Part shown: one piece after another, positions 36,429 through 44,822 of the stretch | Layout of the letters: every line of letters begins with the position of its first letter | How positions within the stretch are numbered: the stretch's first letter is position 1 | NCBI RefSeq assembly: GCF_001870675.1 | Contig: NZ_MEHT01000046.1 | Span: 102,565-166,564 of the forward strand | Direction of reading: 5' to 3' | From: Roseinatronobacter thiooxidans | GTDB taxonomy: Bacteria; Pseudomonadota; Alphaproteobacteria; Rhodobacterales; Rhodobacteraceae | Length of the DNA stretch: 64,000 bases | Translations under genes and position numbers: made by a program | The notes under the pieces: model-generated | Databases searched by the model: none | What the model saw: only the letters and a program-made list of their open reading frames with translations | What the model was told of the DNA's origin: nothing

Positions 36429-37573
36429 TCTGTTGCCTCCAGCACTGTGACGGCGCAGGCACCATGATCAAGGCCGCTGATGCCGCCGCCGGTGCAATGG
36501 GTCACCCCGACCCGTGGCAGCCGCGCGACCTGCCGCGCACCGGCGGCCCCGCGCATCTGGGTGACAATCTCGATCAGTTGCGCAATGCCGGTGGCACCCA
36601 GCGCATGCCCGCGTGACAACAAACCCCCACTGGGATTGACCGGAATCCGGCCCTGCAAGGTGGTTTCCCCGTCGCGCACAAGGGCCATGCCGCCGCCCGC
36701 CTCGCACAGGCCAAGGGCTTCGTAATACATCAGTTCTGCGATTGCGAAGGCGTCATGCAACTCGCAAATACCGACATCTTGCGCGCTGACGCCTGCCTGC
36801 TCATATGCAATGCGCGCTGTGCGCTCGGTCAATTCGGCCGAACTCATGATGCGAAACCCTGTCTTGTATAGACCCGATTGCAACGCCGTAGAGGCGACAC
36901 GCACAGTTGCATCCGAGCGCTGCGCAAGCGCTTTGTCCGCAGTCAGGACAACCGCCGCCGCGCCATCGCCTGTCGGGCAGCACATGAACAGGCGCAAAGG
37001 GTCTGCAACCATGCGGCTGGCGCGCACCTCATCGGCGGTAACCGCCTTGCGAAACTGTGCGATCGGGTTAAGCGCGCCATTCCCGCGCGCTTTCACCGCG
37101 ACCTTGACCAAGTCATCTTCGGTGGCACCGTATTCGTGCATGTAGCGGCGCGCGCGCATGGCATAGACCGCAGGCATCACTTGCCCTTGCGCCACCTCGA
37201 TATCGGTATCTTCCAGCGGCAGCGTACCGCCGCCCAGCACCGACAGCTTTTCAACGCCGAACACAATCACAGTGTCAGCCTGCCCCGACGCAATTGCCGC
37301 GGCCCCGTCCTGCACGGCCACCGAACCAGAGGAACAGGCGTTTTCGATATTCTTGATCGGCATGCCTGTCATACCCAGATCGCGCAGTACCCTTTGCCCT
37401 GTCAGCATTCCGCCCAGAACATTGGCGCAATAGGCCGCCTGAATGTCGGACTTGGCGATGCCTGCATCCGCAAGGGCCGCGCGCACGGCAGTTTGGCCCA
37501 TCTGCTCGATGCTGCGATCTGGTGTTTTTCCGAACGTGGTCTGGCCGATCCCGGCCACATATACATTGCGCAT
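36425..37573 (-). CDS. Thiolase-family protein (SCP-x/acetyl-CoA acetyltransferase type)
   Basis: The 382-residue thiolase fold has the nucleophilic Cys in 'IENACSSGSVAVQDG', His in 'ICELHDAFAIAELMYYEALG', 'VNPSGGLLSRGHALGATG', and a second Cys in 'THCTGGGISG'. It belongs to the group that pairs with a DUF35/OB-fold partner, and that partner is encoded four bases upstream. Such pairs act in thiolytic or retro-aldol chain cleavage of CoA esters. All core catalytic residues are visible. Confidence 0.92.
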   Translation of the reverse strand: MRNVYVAGIGQTTFGKTPDRSIEQMGQTAVRAALADAGIAKSDIQAAYCANVLGGMLTGQRVLRDLGMTGMPIKNIENACSSGSVAVQDGAAAIASGQADTVIVFGVEKLSVLGGGTLPLEDTDIEVAQGQVMPAVYAMRARRYMHEYGATEDDLVKVAVKARGNGALNPIAQFRKAVTADEVRASRMVADPLRLFMCCPTGDGAAAVVLTADKALAQRSDATVRVASTALQSGLYKTGFRIMSSAELTERTARIAYEQAGVSAQDVGICELHDAFAIAELMYYEALGLCEAGGGMALVRDGETTLQGRIPVNPSGGLLSRGHALGATGIAQLIEIVTQMRGAAGARQVARLPRVGVTHCTGGGISGLDHGACAVTVLEATE

Positions 37574-37577
37574 GGGG

Positions 37578-37976
37578 TTAGCCTTCCTTGCAAAAACGAT
37601 AGCCGGTTACAGCCGTTCCATCGGCATTGGTGCGGATGGTTCCGATCACCGGCTTGACGGCGATATCCACAGCCAATTCGGCGGCGGGATGATCAATCTG
37701 GCCAAAGACGCGCACATCATCGCCGAAATCGACATAGCCCACGACATAAGGTGTCTTGAACGCCTTGGGGGCCACATGGATCTCGGAGAAGCTGTATAGA
37801 TTGCCCCGAGCGCCTATTTCGGTCACCTCGAAGCTATCGCCATCGCAGTGGTCACAAAACGCGACTTTGGGGAAAAACCGCTTGCCGCAGCCTGTGCATT
37901 TCTCGCCAAGAAGAACGATCGTACCGTTATCATCGCGCCATGGCTGTGGCATCGGGTGCGGGGTGTCAGTGGTCAT
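37578..37976 (-). CDS. Zn-ribbon/OB-fold protein (DUF35), thiolase partner
   Basis: The 132-residue protein has a rubredoxin-like zinc ribbon with four cysteines (CTGC ... CDHC, about residues 31-52) and an OB-fold C-terminal half ('GNLYSFSEIHVAPKAFKTPY', 'VRVFGQIDHPAAELAVDIAV'). The family binds acyl-CoA and forms complexes with thiolase-like enzymes. Four bases separate it from the thiolase gene, and its start overlaps the IclR gene by 11 bases. Confidence 0.92.
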   Translation of the reverse strand: MTTDTPHPMPQPWRDDNGTIVLLGEKCTGCGKRFFPKVAFCDHCDGDSFEVTEIGARGNLYSFSEIHVAPKAFKTPYVVGYVDFGDDVRVFGQIDHPAAELAVDIAVKPVIGTIRTNADGTAVTGYRFCKEG

Positions 37977-38766
37977 GAGTGTCTCCAGATCCTTGAGCTA
38001 GAATTTGCGAAATCCGTGTTGCATGTTTGATCACGGTTGCGGATAGGCGCGCTTCGTCCTGCGTGCCGTTGAAGCGCTGCTTTGGCAGGGTGATGCACAG
38101 ATCGCCGATGACTTCGCGTTCGGGGCCAAAAATTGGTGCGGCAATGCCCACTGCATCTTGCAAGCGCTGGCCGAATGAAATGGCATAGCCCTGACGGCGA
38201 ATTTTGTTGATCTCAGCGCGGATCAGATCGGGCGCGGTGACAGTTTCTTCATGTGCCCGTTCAAGATCCGCGCGCGACAGCACCTCTTCGCGCTGCGCCT
38301 CGGGCAGGAAAGCCATAATCCCCAGCCCGCTTGCAGAATAATGGATGGGTATCCAGCGGTTCAGTTCGACAACATAGCGAAGCGGGTTTTGCGACTCGAC
38401 AGATAGCGCGAATATCATGCGCAGGTTTTCGGGGTTCAGCACCCCCAGCAAAACCGTTTCATCACATTCCGCGACAAGGTCTTCCATCACAGGCTTGGCG
38501 ATGCGGCGCAAAGGATGGTTGCCCGAAATCAGGAAGGACAGGCGGATCAGCTCCAGCCCAAGGCAATAGCCGCGCCCTGACTCGTCGCGTTTCAGCCAGC
38601 TAGCATTGACCAGACTGGCAAGCGTCCGATGCGCGGCACTGGGTGGGATGTCCAGCGCCACAGCAAGTTCGCGCACGCCCCAGATGCGATCAGGGTCACC
38701 GCTTGCGCCCATCAAATTGATCATTTGAAGCGCACGTTCAACGGGGTTTCGAGGGGCAGCGGCCAT
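37966..38766 (-). CDS. IclR-family transcriptional regulator
   Basis: The 266-residue protein has an N-terminal winged helix (about 12-75: 'IWGVRELAVALDIPPSAAHR', 'TLASLVNASWLKRDESGRGY') and the IclR effector-binding GAF-like domain ('VLGVLNPENLRMIFALSVES', 'RWIPIHYSASGLGIMAFLPE', 'YAISFGQRLQDAVGIAAPIF'). It is the first gene of the operon that it most likely controls. AGGAG precedes the ATG. Two palindromes 65-106 bases upstream are probable binding sites. Confidence 0.94.
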   Translation of the reverse strand: MAAAPRNPVERALQMINLMGASGDPDRIWGVRELAVALDIPPSAAHRTLASLVNASWLKRDESGRGYCLGLELIRLSFLISGNHPLRRIAKPVMEDLVAECDETVLLGVLNPENLRMIFALSVESQNPLRYVVELNRWIPIHYSASGLGIMAFLPEAQREEVLSRADLERAHEETVTAPDLIRAEINKIRRQGYAISFGQRLQDAVGIAAPIFGPEREVIGDLCITLPKQRFNGTQDEARLSATVIKHATRISQILAQGSGDTHDH

Positions 38767-38830
38767 GCGTCTTTTCTCCTGTCACCAAGCCCGTTCACAG
38801 CGATTGCGAAAAGTCTTGACGATGCGTATC

Positions 38831-38849
38831 TGTTCCGTTAAACAGAACA
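38831..38849. promoter_or_regulatory. Palindromic operator A, probably for the IclR regulator
   Basis: TGTTCCGTTAAACAGAACA has TGTTC/GAACA arms and resembles IclR-family operators of the TGTTCC-N-GGAACA type. It shares the core TCCGTTA with operator B and lies upstream of the IclR gene. Confidence 0.6.
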
Positions 38850-38852
38850 AGA

Positions 38853-38872
38853 GTGTCCGTTATATGGGACAC
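38853..38872. promoter_or_regulatory. Palindromic operator B, probably for the IclR regulator
   Basis: GTGTCCGTTATATGGGACAC has perfect 6-bp arms and the same TCCGTTA core as operator A, three bases away. Tandem sites about two helical turns apart suit two IclR dimers. Confidence 0.6.
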
Positions 38873-39326
38873 ACGCTAGGCGATAGTTGTTCGAGCTGTC
38901 AAGGCTGATCTCGCATGCAATGGCATGCGATAATCGCCTTTGCGCTCAAGCCGCAGCGCAGCATTTTGCCTTTAATTTATGGGTAATTTCGGTCTTGGGG
39001 GCCGTCTTGCACGCAGCGGCAAACCGCCCGCTGCAACAGCGCTGCGAGGTGTGATATTCTTCTATGACGGATAAAATTGCCGCTTTGCTGCGGGGCAGCG
39101 CACCAAAAATCGGGGCCTGTGGTGAGACACTTGCAAGACCCAAATCCGGCCTTCGCAACCGCAGCATCTACCCCCTGAAAACCGCGCGCGCGGCAGGTGT
39201 CACATTTCTGAATGCGCAGAGGTTTTGGGGCTGAACCCAGCCTGTTTCGGGCCGCGCGGCGGCTTGGCGGCCCGATTAAACGAATCATTTGTGCTGTTCA
39301 CGCCCATTAAAGTCGCAGGCAGACGG
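38873..39326. other. Gene-free stretch upstream of the catabolic operon
   Basis: This stretch holds a perfect 8-bp hairpin, TCGCATGC-AATG-GCATGCGA, at 38911-38930. It has no plausible gene; the short open frames here have no ribosome sites or recognisable products. It lies between the operon promoter and the terminator of the large exported-protein gene. Confidence 0.6.
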
Positions 39327-39354
39327 GCGCAAAGGGGCCGACGCCCCCTTGCGC
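39327..39354 (-). terminator. GC-rich hairpin downstream of the large exported-protein gene
   Basis: GCGCAA-A-GGGG pairs with CCCC-TTGCGC around a short loop, 17 bases past the gene's stop on the minus strand. The U-run is poor, so it may stop transcription weakly or protect the 3' end. Confidence 0.5.
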
Positions 39355-39370
39355 TGCAGCGCCGGAAATA

Positions 39371-42300
39371 TCAGGCGAATTCCTGCATGTTGCCAAGCAA
39401 GATGGCTGTCAGCCCGATTTCGGCACCGCCTGCGTCCAATGTGTCCAGCCTGACACCACTGGGAATATTGACCCCGCTTCGGTCAAGCTCCGACAGGTCT
39501 GCTGCCGCATCTATGAAAACCCAGCGTGGCGCATTTCCCGAAGGCAGACCAACAGCGGCGCGCAACACTTCCAGCGCATCAAGCGCCGTGATCTGCCCGT
39601 CGCGGTTGATATCTGCGGCGATAAACGCCTCTCCCGGGGCATCGCCGAAGCTGGGGCGCAACCCCACTGCCATGCGCAGCACATCCAGCGCATCCAGCGC
39701 GGTGACTGTGCCATCGACGGACGGATCATAGGGGCGTGTGGCATCCACCACCCCGCCAGCCTGATTGGGCAACAGATCGAAGCCAAACTCGCCTTCGCTG
39801 CGCGAATTGCGAATATGCGCGACGGATTGCCCCTGCGGCGTAAAGGTGACGCGCACCCCTTCCATGGCAGCACCCCTGACATCCAGCACCTGCCCGCCAA
39901 AGGTCACAAGCCCGTCAAGCGCGCCGCCGGTTACGGGTGGGGCGACAATTTCGGGGGCAGTTTCTGGGCGCGCCTGTTGCTGGGTCTGGAAGGTGACAGC
40001 CGCCGCAACATAGGCAGGGTTTTCGGTGACCAACAGATCAAACAGCGCATTATTGAACGCCACGCTGCCCTGCTCCAACCCTGTTGCCAACAACGTTTGG
40101 GTCGCGCTATCAATCGCGGCGCTCTCGAAATCAGCAAGGGTGATCATTCCACTGGGGTAATCGGGCAGATAAAAGCTGTCCGGCCCTTCGCCTGCGCCAT
40201 AGCTGAACAGACTGTCCGCCCGATCCGACACGCGCCATGCGTCGCGGAATGCGCCATACAGGCCAAGAATACCTGCATCTGCATCATCCCCGAACACCAG
40301 CGGGCGTGAAACCAGCTGACCATCGGGCAAGGCCAGGTCCGTGTCGGGGTTGCCGTCGAAATTGCCCAGCAATCCGTTGACCTGACCGGACAGCACAGGG
40401 CTAAGGAAGACAGAAATATCCAACCGCCCCTCTGTCACCGTGGCCGAAACCGCGCTGAGCGTGTCACCCTCGGGGGCACCATGGCGGTGGACCAGATGCC
40501 ATGTGTTGCCGGTGCGGTAGACAAGATCGCCCCCCACTGCAATGCTTTGGCCAGAGGTAAGTGTGACCGCACTGCCATTGATCAGCACGCTGTCAGGTGT
40601 CGTGGCGTCCACCATCACTGTGCCACCCTCCAGACGGACAGCGGCGGCCACATTCTCGGATGCATTTTCGCCCACAGGGGCCATGCGGGCCTGCACCTCG
40701 AAACTGCCATCGGTGCTGCGGGTCAGGACAAACTCGCCCGCTGCATGGAAATCATAGGCCAGCCCGTCCAGTGTGACCAGATGCGGGTCGGCGATCGTGT
40801 CGGCGCGGGCAACTTGGGGGGCGGCGGGCGGCGCACCACCGCCGCCGCCGATCCAGTCAAGCCAGCTTTGCCACGCTGCCGGTAGCGGCACGAAAGCGGC
40901 TGGTCCCCCTTCCCACACGGCCCATAACTCGGTATCGCCCGCGCGCATTTCTGTGCCGATCACAGTGCCATCCGGCAATGGGTCGATCACCAAGGCCACA
41001 TCATTCAGGAATATCCCGTCACTGGCCGACAAAAGCCGCACACCATTGCCCGCCAGCACATTTTGCGCCGCCTCCAGCATCGAGAGGTGAAGACTGCCGC
41101 CATTCATGGCAAAAGCCCCCGTAACCAAGACCTGATCATAGCCGCCGCCCGCGCTGCCAATGTCGAAATGGACAGCGCTGCCCTGTTTGACGACATTGCC
41201 GGTAATCGCCATCACCCCTGTGGCGGTGATCTGCCCGCCATCTGCGCCAATCTGGTCGCCAACATAAAAACTGGACCCCGACATCACCAGCGCGGGCTGG
41301 CCAGCGGTGCCGACAATCTCGCCATATCCCAACAGCATATTGTTCTGGGGCACAGGCCCGGAATACACCTCGATCAGGGGCGTTATCAGCCGCCCGCCAG
41401 CCAGCGCAAGCACCGAAGTCGCGGCGCCGGCATCGCCCAGCTCGACCTTGGTGCTGGCCAGAACATCGGCACCTGCGCCTATGGTCAGAATGCCCTGCCC
41501 TGCCCCTTCGGCGCTGGCCTGCGGGTTCAGGCCGCGCCCGATATGGATGCGCCCATCCGCGCCCTCAACCGCGACCCGCGTGCCTGCGCCGGTCACATCC
41601 ATGCGCCCGATGCCGCCATCGACACCGATTTCCACAGCGCTGACACCGGCGTTGATCTGGACAGAGGCACCGCCGCTGATCTGCGCCGCCGCCGTGCCGC
41701 CACTGGCCCCGACAATCAGGCGCGAAACCCCCGCAGCCTCGCCCGCCAAAAGCGAACCCGCCCCGTCAACAACCAGCGCGCCTGTGGCCGCAATATCCGG
41801 CTGCCCCTCTCGGACGCGGCCAATGCCGATACCGGCCACGGTCTGCCCGGCGCTGCCATCTCCGGCATCTTCCAAAATGGCCCGCGCGCCTGCGCGCAAT
41901 TCCAACCGGCCATCGCCGCCATTTGTGCCCACAAGAATGTCACGCGCCCCAAGCAGGCGCGCTGAGGCACCCTGCAAGTGCATCTCGCCCTTGCCCCCTG
42001 TTCCGGGCGTGAAAGCGGGCGTTCCGCCCACAATTACCAGCCTGTGTGCCGCCCCGTCCATGCTTACGGAAGAATCGCGAATGATGGCCTGCGCATCGCT
42101 GCCCGCACCCCCACCCACAAAGAAATTCGCACCGCTGCCCTGCGCGCTGATGGTCAGATCGCTGCCATCCTCCAGCGTCAGCCGCCCGATCCCTACCCGA
42201 TCTGGCGCGTCAAACCAGCTGGTGCCCAGCCGGACACCCCCATTGCGCGCCGCCTCGATAAAGGCGGAACTGGCAGACATCGTGATCGTGCCGCTGGCGC

Positions 42301-44512
42301 CCCCCTCGCCACCGGCCACAAGCCATGCATCTTGCTGGCGGGCGATAAGGTCTAGCTCGCTTCCCCCAGAGAGGTGCAGACTGCCTGTCGCCCCTGCACC
42401 ACTGCCCACGATAATCTCGGCGGCATCATCAACGCCGCCGGACATCACGAATAGCGTGCTGCTTTCACCAAGATCGACACTGCCCGCCCCGCCTTGCAGC
42501 CCGATGCGCATGGCCGCATAGCCGCCATCGCCACCAAGGTTGATTTCCCCCTCTGGGCCGAAGGTTATGCCATCATTGCGCGCCCCAAGCACGGCACCCC
42601 GCACCACAGCATGGCCCGCACTGCCGACGCCCTGACCAAAGGTAATATCGACATAATCGCTCTCGGCATGACCAAGAAGCACAAGCCCTTGCAGCGCCGC
42701 GCCCTCTTCATGCCCCGCGCCCGAGATATTGGCCAGCCCTGTGCCACCCTGCCGCCCGAAATTGGCGGTCACGCCCTTTAACTCAAACGGTTCGTCTTGG
42801 GCTGTGCCCGCCTGAACAGACACCAGTGCATCCGTGATGTTCAGCACGCCTTCGCTGCCCGTGTCCCAGCCGATATCGAGGTTGACATTGCGCCCCGCCC
42901 CCAGCCCGCCGAACAGGGCGCGGGCGTCATTGCTGACATCCAGAACCCCGTCCGACCCGCCGCGCCCCAGATCAAGGCCGCGCAAGCCGGTTGCACGCGA
43001 TCCTGCCCCGTCTATCGTCAGATGGCCTGTGCCGCCGCCGGTCATGTTGGGGGCCGCGAAGCCGATCTGCACCAGCCCGTTGCCCCCCATATCCAGCACC
43101 GAGCCGGACAGGATCTGCGCGCGCCCTTGCGAGCCGTCCCCCCCACCGACCCAGAACCCGCCTGTCACATCCCCTGCCTGAACATGCATCCCGGACCCGT
43201 TGCGCAAGATCACGTCACCCGTGCCGTCATTCGCGTCTGACCCGCTCCAGCGGGTGCCAACATGCACCCCTGCGCTTTGCCCCTCAACAGAAAGCTGGGC
43301 CGCGTCGAGGATAAGTTGCCCCTCCCCCCCTTGGCTGCCGACCAGCACAAAGGCGTAACTGGCTGTGCCCCCGTCGCGGGGGGCGTGGATGGTCATCTGT
43401 GATCCGATGACTTCCAGAAGACCGCTGGCATCAGAACGCCCCACATCAAGATTGACGCCGCCAGCCCCGCTGGAAAACTGGGCCGTGCTGCCATTCTCCA
43501 GACGCATCCGGCCATCGGCGCCTGCGCCTGCGCCAATGGCGACATCGACGCCCTGCATCCCTTGCACTGTCAGCGCGCTGCCAGTGGCCTGAAGCGTGCC
43601 CTCGCCGCCCGCAACCCCGATATCCAGCTGCGCGAAACCCGACTCGCTGCGCGTGGTCAGACTGCCATTGTCCGCAGTTGCAGCACCCTGCGCATCGGTC
43701 CCGTGGCCGATGCGGGTGGCCGCAAAGGCGTGATGCGCATTCACAACAGCCCCGCCATTGGCGATTTGCACTGTGCCAAGGCCCCCATCAAGCCCGATGG
43801 CCAACTGCCCTGAAAGCTGCACTAGGCTGCTTTCGCCTGTTACCTGTAACTGGCCTGTCCCGTCATTGCGGCCCACGCGCAAATTCGCCTGTCGCCCATC
43901 GGGCGCGCGCAACTCCAACGCGCTGCCGGACTGAACAAGGATCGCCCCCTCATTCCCCGCAAGCCGCCCGACATTGGCAAAAACCCCCGCGCCCCCCTCG
44001 AACAGGGCGGTTGCGCCATTGCGCAAGCTGAGCGTGCCATCCGCGCCTGCACCGGCCCAATCACCGATCATTAGCCCGACTTCACCCTGCATGCTTTGGA
44101 TGGTTATCGCAGAGGCATCTACCAACGCTGTGCCGGTGCCGCCGCCCACCCCGATGCTGACCTCTGCATTATTGGGCCCTGTGGGGTTTGACAGTCGAAA
44201 TTCTGCCCCGCCCAGCACCTGCATCAGACCGCGCGCGCCATAGCCAATGCTTAGGCCCGTGCCATCGGGGGATGCGGGGCCAGAGACCACCTGAAGCAAA
44301 CTGCCCTGATCGCGTAGAATAATTGCGCCCAGCGCGTCAGGGTCCGGCGTGCCACTTCCCGGACTTCCTGCCGACACAAACGGGCCTGCCGTGGCCGAGG
44401 TCAGTGTCAATGTCTGACCATTCGACACCAGCAACTGGCCGCTGGCATCAGAAAACCCGTAAGTGTAGGTTGACGCATTCTCGAAAAAAATGCCTGTTTT
44501 CACGACCGCCAT
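39371..44512 (-). CDS. Large repetitive exported protein with vWD and dockerin-like domains (1713 aa)
   Basis: The protein starts 'MAVVKTGIFFENASTYTYGF' with no Sec signal. About residues 40-1190 are degenerate Gly-rich units of roughly 20-50 residues of the type 'GGEGQLILDAAQLSVEG' or 'GGNGLVQIGFA', as in beta-solenoid adhesins. A von Willebrand type D domain follows (about 1240-1450: 'ADPHLVTLDGLAYDFHAAGE', 'VNGLLGNFDGNPDTDL'). Next come a carboxypeptidase-regulatory-like strand domain (about 1535-1590) and two dockerin/EF-hand-like repeats (about 1592-1660: 'DGTVTALDALDVLRMAVGL', 'DINRDGQITALDALEVLRAA'). It probably leaves the cell by type I secretion and acts as a surface or matrix adhesin, with Ca-dependent folding at the end. 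No secretion genes are adjacent. The start at 44512 has AAGGA six bases upstream. Confidence 0.85.
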   Translation of the reverse strand: MAVVKTGIFFENASTYTYGFSDASGQLLVSNGQTLTLTSATAGPFVSAGSPGSGTPDPDALGAIILRDQGSLLQVVSGPASPDGTGLSIGYGARGLMQVLGGAEFRLSNPTGPNNAEVSIGVGGGTGTALVDASAITIQSMQGEVGLMIGDWAGAGADGTLSLRNGATALFEGGAGVFANVGRLAGNEGAILVQSGSALELRAPDGRQANLRVGRNDGTGQLQVTGESSLVQLSGQLAIGLDGGLGTVQIANGGAVVNAHHAFAATRIGHGTDAQGAATADNGSLTTRSESGFAQLDIGVAGGEGTLQATGSALTVQGMQGVDVAIGAGAGADGRMRLENGSTAQFSSGAGGVNLDVGRSDASGLLEVIGSQMTIHAPRDGGTASYAFVLVGSQGGEGQLILDAAQLSVEGQSAGVHVGTRWSGSDANDGTGDVILRNGSGMHVQAGDVTGGFWVGGGDGSQGRAQILSGSVLDMGGNGLVQIGFAAPNMTGGGTGHLTIDGAGSRATGLRGLDLGRGGSDGVLDVSNDARALFGGLGAGRNVNLDIGWDTGSEGVLNITDALVSVQAGTAQDEPFELKGVTANFGRQGGTGLANISGAGHEEGAALQGLVLLGHAESDYVDITFGQGVGSAGHAVVRGAVLGARNDGITFGPEGEINLGGDGGYAAMRIGLQGGAGSVDLGESSTLFVMSGGVDDAAEIIVGSGAGATGSLHLSGGSELDLIARQQDAWLVAGGEGGASGTITMSASSAFIEAARNGGVRLGTSWFDAPDRVGIGRLTLEDGSDLTISAQGSGANFFVGGGAGSDAQAIIRDSSVSMDGAAHRLVIVGGTPAFTPGTGGKGEMHLQGASARLLGARDILVGTNGGDGRLELRAGARAILEDAGDGSAGQTVAGIGIGRVREGQPDIAATGALVVDGAGSLLAGEAAGVSRLIVGASGGTAAAQISGGASVQINAGVSAVEIGVDGGIGRMDVTGAGTRVAVEGADGRIHIGRGLNPQASAEGAGQGILTIGAGADVLASTKVELGDAGAATSVLALAGGRLITPLIEVYSGPVPQNNMLLGYGEIVGTAGQPALVMSGSSFYVGDQIGADGGQITATGVMAITGNVVKQGSAVHFDIGSAGGGYDQVLVTGAFAMNGGSLHLSMLEAAQNVLAGNGVRLLSASDGIFLNDVALVIDPLPDGTVIGTEMRAGDTELWAVWEGGPAAFVPLPAAWQSWLDWIGGGGGAPPAAPQVARADTIADPHLVTLDGLAYDFHAAGEFVLTRSTDGSFEVQARMAPVGENASENVAAAVRLEGGTVMVDATTPDSVLINGSAVTLTSGQSIAVGGDLVYRTGNTWHLVHRHGAPEGDTLSAVSATVTEGRLDISVFLSPVLSGQVNGLLGNFDGNPDTDLALPDGQLVSRPLVFGDDADAGILGLYGAFRDAWRVSDRADSLFSYGAGEGPDSFYLPDYPSGMITLADFESAAIDSATQTLLATGLEQGSVAFNNALFDLLVTENPAYVAAAVTFQTQQQARPETAPEIVAPPVTGGALDGLVTFGGQVLDVRGAAMEGVRVTFTPQGQSVAHIRNSRSEGEFGFDLLPNQAGGVVDATRPYDPSVDGTVTALDALDVLRMAVGLRPSFGDAPGEAFIAADINRDGQITALDALEVLRAAVGLPSGNAPRWVFIDAAADLSELDRSGVNIPSGVRLDTLDAGGAEIGLTAILLGNMQEFA

Positions 44513-44822
44513 AATACATCCTTGCAAATATGAAATCTCCGGCGGCTTCTGGCTGCGGCAAATGTGCAGCGCCCTGTCCGACCGAATTTAAAATTGAACT
44601 GCCTCAAGAAATTATTTTTGCAAAAATCTGACGCATCAGGGGGGTTTTGGCAAGATTGTTTCCACACAGCAGTGTTGCACCTGCGTAAAACCGCAACACC
44701 CTGCCAAAGGGTTATCTGATGCAGGCTTGGTGCCGCAGTAAAATATTCTGGCTTGCCCCCACCCGATCTGTCAGAAAAGCATCGCAAAACCGGCGCAACA
44801 CCCAAGGGACTAGACCTGCCAT
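44513..44822. other. Divergent promoter region between exported-protein gene and DUF6880 gene
   Basis: These 310 bases are AT-richer than their surroundings (for example around 44585-44625) and should hold the promoters for both divergent genes. No convincing operator, RNA gene or repeat is visible. Confidence 0.5.

Noticed and set aside
39371..44512. Regularly repeating short motifs that might suggest a CRISPR or DNA satellite
   Set aside because: The repeats are degenerate, vary in spacing and keep a single reading frame. They encode Gly-rich beta-solenoid units.
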